From NCBI GenBank assembly GCA_905181875.1, contig CAJIZH010000003.1:496001-560000 (forward strand): a DNA stretch of 64,000 nt, given 5' to 3'. The translations under genes were made by a program, and so were the position numbers. The stretch comes from Flavobacteriales bacterium UBA6770 (lineage in GTDB: Bacteria; Bacteroidota; Bacteroidia; Flavobacteriales_G; Salibacteraceae). Below, piece after piece: positions 60,598-64,000 of this stretch (positions are counted from its first letter, which is position 1; the number at the start of each line of letters is the position of its first letter). The notes under the pieces are model-generated. The model did not search any database. It saw nothing but the letters and a program-made list of their open reading frames with translations, and was not told where the DNA came from.

Positions 60598-61687
60598 AGT
60601 TATCATATCTGGAGGAGGCACAGGGGGACATATATTCCCTGCCATTGCAATCGCAAATGCTATTAAAGAGCAGGCACCTAAAGCAGAAATATTGTTTGTT
60701 GGCGCTCAAGGCAGAATGGAAATGGAAAAAGTTCCCGCTGCAGGGTTTCCGATCGAAGGGCTATGGATTAGTGGATTTCAAAGGTCGTTGAGTCTAAAAA
60801 ATCTCATGTTTCCAATCAAACTGCTTCAAAGTTTACGAGCTGCCAAAATAATAATAAAAAAATTCAAACCCGATCTAGTTATTGGGACGGGTGGTTATGC
60901 CAGTGGCCCTGTACTGCGAGTTGCAACCAAAATGAAAATACCGACTTTGATTCAGGAACAAAATAGCTATGCCGGTATCACCAACAAAATTCTAGGAAAA
61001 TCAGTCAATAAAGTCTGTGTTGCATTTGAAAATATGGACAGGTTTTTTCCGGCTGTTAAGATTATTCTTACGGGAAATCCTGTAAGAAAAACAGTCATTG
61101 AAATAAATGGGAAACGGCAAAAGGCTCTAGACTTCTTCGGTTTGACTTCCGATAAAAAAACAATACTAATTATTGGAGGTAGCCTCGGTGCTAAGGCAGT
61201 TAATGATGCTATTCTTCCGCAAATAAATCGATTTGTCGATGAAGGCGTGCAGCTCATTTGGCAAACGGGAAAAGTAAGTTATGATGATGTTGCTGAAGGC
61301 ACAAAAAGCTTAAAAACTAAAGGCATTAAGGTGCATCAATTCATTGCCGACATGGACTTGGCATACGCTGCTGCTGACTTGGTGATTTCTAGAGCAGGAG
61401 CTATAGCTGTTACCGAAATCGTTCTGACCAAAAAGCCCACAATTCTAGTTCCATTACCAAGCGCAGCTGAGGATCATCAAACAAAAAATGCATTGGCTTT
61501 AACCCAACATGATGCTGCAATATTAGTGAGTAACGCTCAGGCCGCAAGCTTACTTACAGAAAAAGCTTTGGAGCTTGTCAAAGATGAGGAGGAACTCAAA
61601 AAACTATCCGAAAACATTGAACCATTTGGATTACCAAACTCAGCGGAAATTATAGCAGCAGAAGCACTCAAATTAACCAACACCTAA
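60584..61687 (+). CDS. murG: UDP-GlcNAc transferase MurG (ATG 60584; ORF opens at 60575)
   Basis: ISGGGTGGHIFPAIAIAN and GTGGYASGPVLR motifs. Confidence 0.94.
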   Translation: MPSPRVIISGGGTGGHIFPAIAIANAIKEQAPKAEILFVGAQGRMEMEKVPAAGFPIEGLWISGFQRSLSLKNLMFPIKLLQSLRAAKIIIKKFKPDLVIGTGGYASGPVLRVATKMKIPTLIQEQNSYAGITNKILGKSVNKVCVAFENMDRFFPAVKIILTGNPVRKTVIEINGKRQKALDFFGLTSDKKTILIIGGSLGAKAVNDAILPQINRFVDEGVQLIWQTGKVSYDDVAEGTKSLKTKGIKVHQFIADMDLAYAAADLVISRAGAIAVTEIVLTKKPTILVPLPSAAEDHQTKNALALTQHDAAILVSNAQAASLLTEKALELVKDEEELKKLSENIEPFGLPNSAEIIAAEALKLTNT

Positions 61688-63054
61688 TGGACGTTCAAAA
61701 GGCAAAAAATATATTCTTTTTAGGCATTGGAGGAATCGGCATGTCTGCTATTGCAAGGTATTTTCACCAAAAGGGAATTAATGTTTCAGGTTACGATAAA
61801 ACCTATTCTAAAATAACCAATGACCTTGAAGAAGAAGGGATTCCAATAGTCTACACTGACGAAACAAATACGATATCTAAAGAAATAGATCTTGTCATTT
61901 GGACGCCAGCAATTAAACCCACACATCCGATATACCAACATTTTAAAATAAAAACAACTTCCATTCTAAAACGTTCTGAAGTACTTGGTCAATTAACACA
62001 TAGCTACAAAACAATAGCGGTTGCAGGAACTCACGGGAAGACAACTGTCGCTACATTAATAGCCCATATTTTTAACAGCAGTGATTTAGGCTGCTCTGCA
62101 TTTCTAGGTGGAATTTCCACCAATTTCAAATCCAATTTTTTATACAATCCCAATTCTCAATTTTGCGTAGTTGAAGCAGATGAATTCGATAGATCTTTCT
62201 TGAGACTTAATCCATTTATTAGCGTTATCACCTCTTGCGATGCCGACCATTTAGACATCTATGAGGATGCTGCTGACCTACGAGCAACGTTTTCAAGCTT
62301 TGCTGCTAAAACCAACCCTAAAGGAGTGTTATTCGTTAAAAAAGGACTTCCACTTTACTTACCAGCTACACCAAAAAACTACAACTATAGTATCAACGAG
62401 AGTGCGGACTTCAATTCAACCAATATCCAATTCGACGGGAATAAAACCTCCTTTAATTTCAATTTTTCCCAACAGCGAATTGAAGATCTGATAAGTTATT
62501 TTCCTGGAGAACATAATATAGAGAATGCCACTGCAGCGATCGCAGTAGCAGCATGGGCCGGTATTTCCACCGGCCACATTCGGGCAGCGTTAGAAAGCTT
62601 TAAAGGTGTTAAACGACGATTTGAGTATATCATAAATGAGCCCGATTTGGTGTTTATTGATGACTATGCACACCATCCCGAAGAGTTACGTGCTGTACTT
62701 TTATCATTAAAATCGATGTATCCAGGCCAAAATATCACTGGGATATTTCAACCCCATTTATACAGTCGTACGCGAGATTTTGCTGAAGAATTTGGCAAAA
62801 ACTTATCGCTTTTAGATGATCTTCTATTACTGGATATTTATCCCGCTAGAGAGGATCCAATTGAAGGAATTGACTCTGCAATGTTACTTGGTAAAGTAGT
62901 TATTAAAAACAAGACGTTAATAAAAAAGGAAGAACTCATATCAGGCACAGCGCTTAAAAACAAAAATTTACAAATAGTAATTACATTGGGGGCAGGAGAT
63001 ATAAGTACACTCGTCGAGCCTCTGAGGGTCACCCTATTAAAACAAAAAGGTTGA
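61687..63054 (+). CDS. murC: UDP-MurNAc-L-alanine ligase
   Basis: LGIGGIGMSAIARYF and VAGTHGKTTVATLIAHIF motifs. Confidence 0.94.
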   Translation: MDVQKAKNIFFLGIGGIGMSAIARYFHQKGINVSGYDKTYSKITNDLEEEGIPIVYTDETNTISKEIDLVIWTPAIKPTHPIYQHFKIKTTSILKRSEVLGQLTHSYKTIAVAGTHGKTTVATLIAHIFNSSDLGCSAFLGGISTNFKSNFLYNPNSQFCVVEADEFDRSFLRLNPFISVITSCDADHLDIYEDAADLRATFSSFAAKTNPKGVLFVKKGLPLYLPATPKNYNYSINESADFNSTNIQFDGNKTSFNFNFSQQRIEDLISYFPGEHNIENATAAIAVAAWAGISTGHIRAALESFKGVKRRFEYIINEPDLVFIDDYAHHPEELRAVLLSLKSMYPGQNITGIFQPHLYSRTRDFAEEFGKNLSLLDDLLLLDIYPAREDPIEGIDSAMLLGKVVIKNKTLIKKEELISGTALKNKNLQIVITLGAGDISTLVEPLRVTLLKQKG

Positions 63055-63917
63055 AAAGAGCATTGGAAATATTTTCTTGGATTGCACTGCTTGGCTGTGT
63101 GACTGCTCTTGTTGGGTTTACTCAAAAGCAAAAAGGCTCTCAGTCTTTGAGCACCATCTCTATTAGTATAGATAAGCCAGCAACCTCTCGCTTTGTCACT
63201 TCTGAGGACATCAAGACATTATATTCGAATCTAGGTTATCAATTCGATAACCAAAACTTATCGGCAATCGATATTCACCAGTTGGAAACGCTACTGAAAA
63301 ATAATTCATCAGTTGAGAAGGCGCAAGTATATCACTCCATCAGTGGTAAATTAATTGTCGAGATAAAAGAACGCACGCCGATTATTCGCTTGTATAACAC
63401 ACAAAATGAAAGCTTTTATCTCGATAAATTTGGGAGTCTTATGCCACTTTCCAATAAGTATGCAGCTCGTGTACTAATTGCTAACGGCGCAATTAATATC
63501 CCATTCTCAGCAGTTCACCAATTAGAACATTTAGAGGATAGGCTGAGTAAACCTTTTAGAAAACAAAATACTACCGCGGTTGAAAACACTCAACTTATTA
63601 CACGATTGAAATTAGAAGATGAAAACCTTACTGGAGCTGCTCAACTGAAGCAATTGTTTGACTTAGCGCACTTTATTAGTAATGACAAATTTTGGAATTC
63701 TCAAATTTCTCAGATTTTCGTAAATAAGAACAATGATATTGAAATGATTCCAAGGGTTGGTAATCACACCATTGTTCTTGGAGAAGCTACAGAATTAGAA
63801 GAAAAGTTTCAAAAACTCCTTATATTCTATAAAAAAGGATTAAATAATACTGGTTGGAATAACTATTCCGATATCAATTTAAAGTACAAAAATCAAGTTG
63901 TCTGCACTAAACGATAA
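63051..63917 (+). CDS. ftsQ: FtsQ-like cell division protein, TTG start
   Basis: N-terminal TM and POTRA-like region between murC and ftsA. Confidence 0.82.
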   Translation: MKRALEIFSWIALLGCVTALVGFTQKQKGSQSLSTISISIDKPATSRFVTSEDIKTLYSNLGYQFDNQNLSAIDIHQLETLLKNNSSVEKAQVYHSISGKLIVEIKERTPIIRLYNTQNESFYLDKFGSLMPLSNKYAARVLIANGAINIPFSAVHQLEHLEDRLSKPFRKQNTTAVENTQLITRLKLEDENLTGAAQLKQLFDLAHFISNDKFWNSQISQIFVNKNNDIEMIPRVGNHTIVLGEATELEEKFQKLLIFYKKGLNNTGWNNYSDINLKYKNQVVCTKR

Positions 63918-63920
63918 ATT

Positions 63921-64000
63921 ATGTCTATACCCAATGAATTCGTAGTTGGTCTCGATATAGGGACTACAAAAATTGCCGCTTTAGTTGGCCGCAAAAATGA
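63921..64000 (+). CDS. ftsA: FtsA, 3' end outside the window
   Basis: MSIPNEFVVGLDIGTTKIAALVGRKN. Confidence 0.88.
   Translation, partial: MSIPNEFVVGLDIGTTKIAALVGRKN

Noticed and set aside
1-64000. CRISPR arrays, tRNA/rRNA genes, prophage, complete IS elements
   Set aside because: Scanned by eye for direct-repeat arrays, tRNA-like T-loops and transposase motifs; none convincing.

Overview
This window is a gene-dense, AT-rich chromosomal segment from a Bacteroidota/Flavobacteriales-like bacterium. Supporting signs are T9SS sorting domains, gldBC, DUF6089-like barrels, TAnnTTTG -7 boxes and few Shine-Dalgarno sequences. I saw no tRNA, rRNA, CRISPR array, prophage or intact IS. Main blocks: anmK (5' truncated), leucine/glutamate-type dehydrogenase, nhaD, exbB-exbD-tonB, a glycosyltransferase, folC, a Ca-type P-ATPase, tyrS, an epimerase, dihydroorotase, a DPM-type glycosyltransferase, a seven-gene T9SS/TonB-receptor/PorV-like operon (18.5-30.7 kb), pdxJ, CBS, nadK, two barrels, uppS, bamA, two ompH/skp, murI, a decayed metF, lepA, a heme-type TonB receptor, bcp, nadE, gldB, gldC, engB, and the dcw cluster mraZ-rsmH-ftsL-ftsI-murE-mraY-murD-ftsW-murG-murC-ftsQ-(ftsA). 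Main observations: (1) an unannotated, heavily mutated metF pseudogene between murI and lepA; (2) five isolated single-base insertions splitting four otherwise intact genes, including ftsI (twice) and bamA, more likely sequence errors than biology; (3) four TGG boxes at exact 10-bp spacing upstream of mraZ; (4) a tightly packed operon of secreted nuclease-like cargo plus receptor/PorV/NHL genes with a perfect 15-bp terminator hairpin in its middle; (5) four convergent gene pairs with the same 4-nt stop-codon overlap; (6) several nested intergenic inverted repeats. All family calls come from reading the sequence and motif recognition; no search was run.
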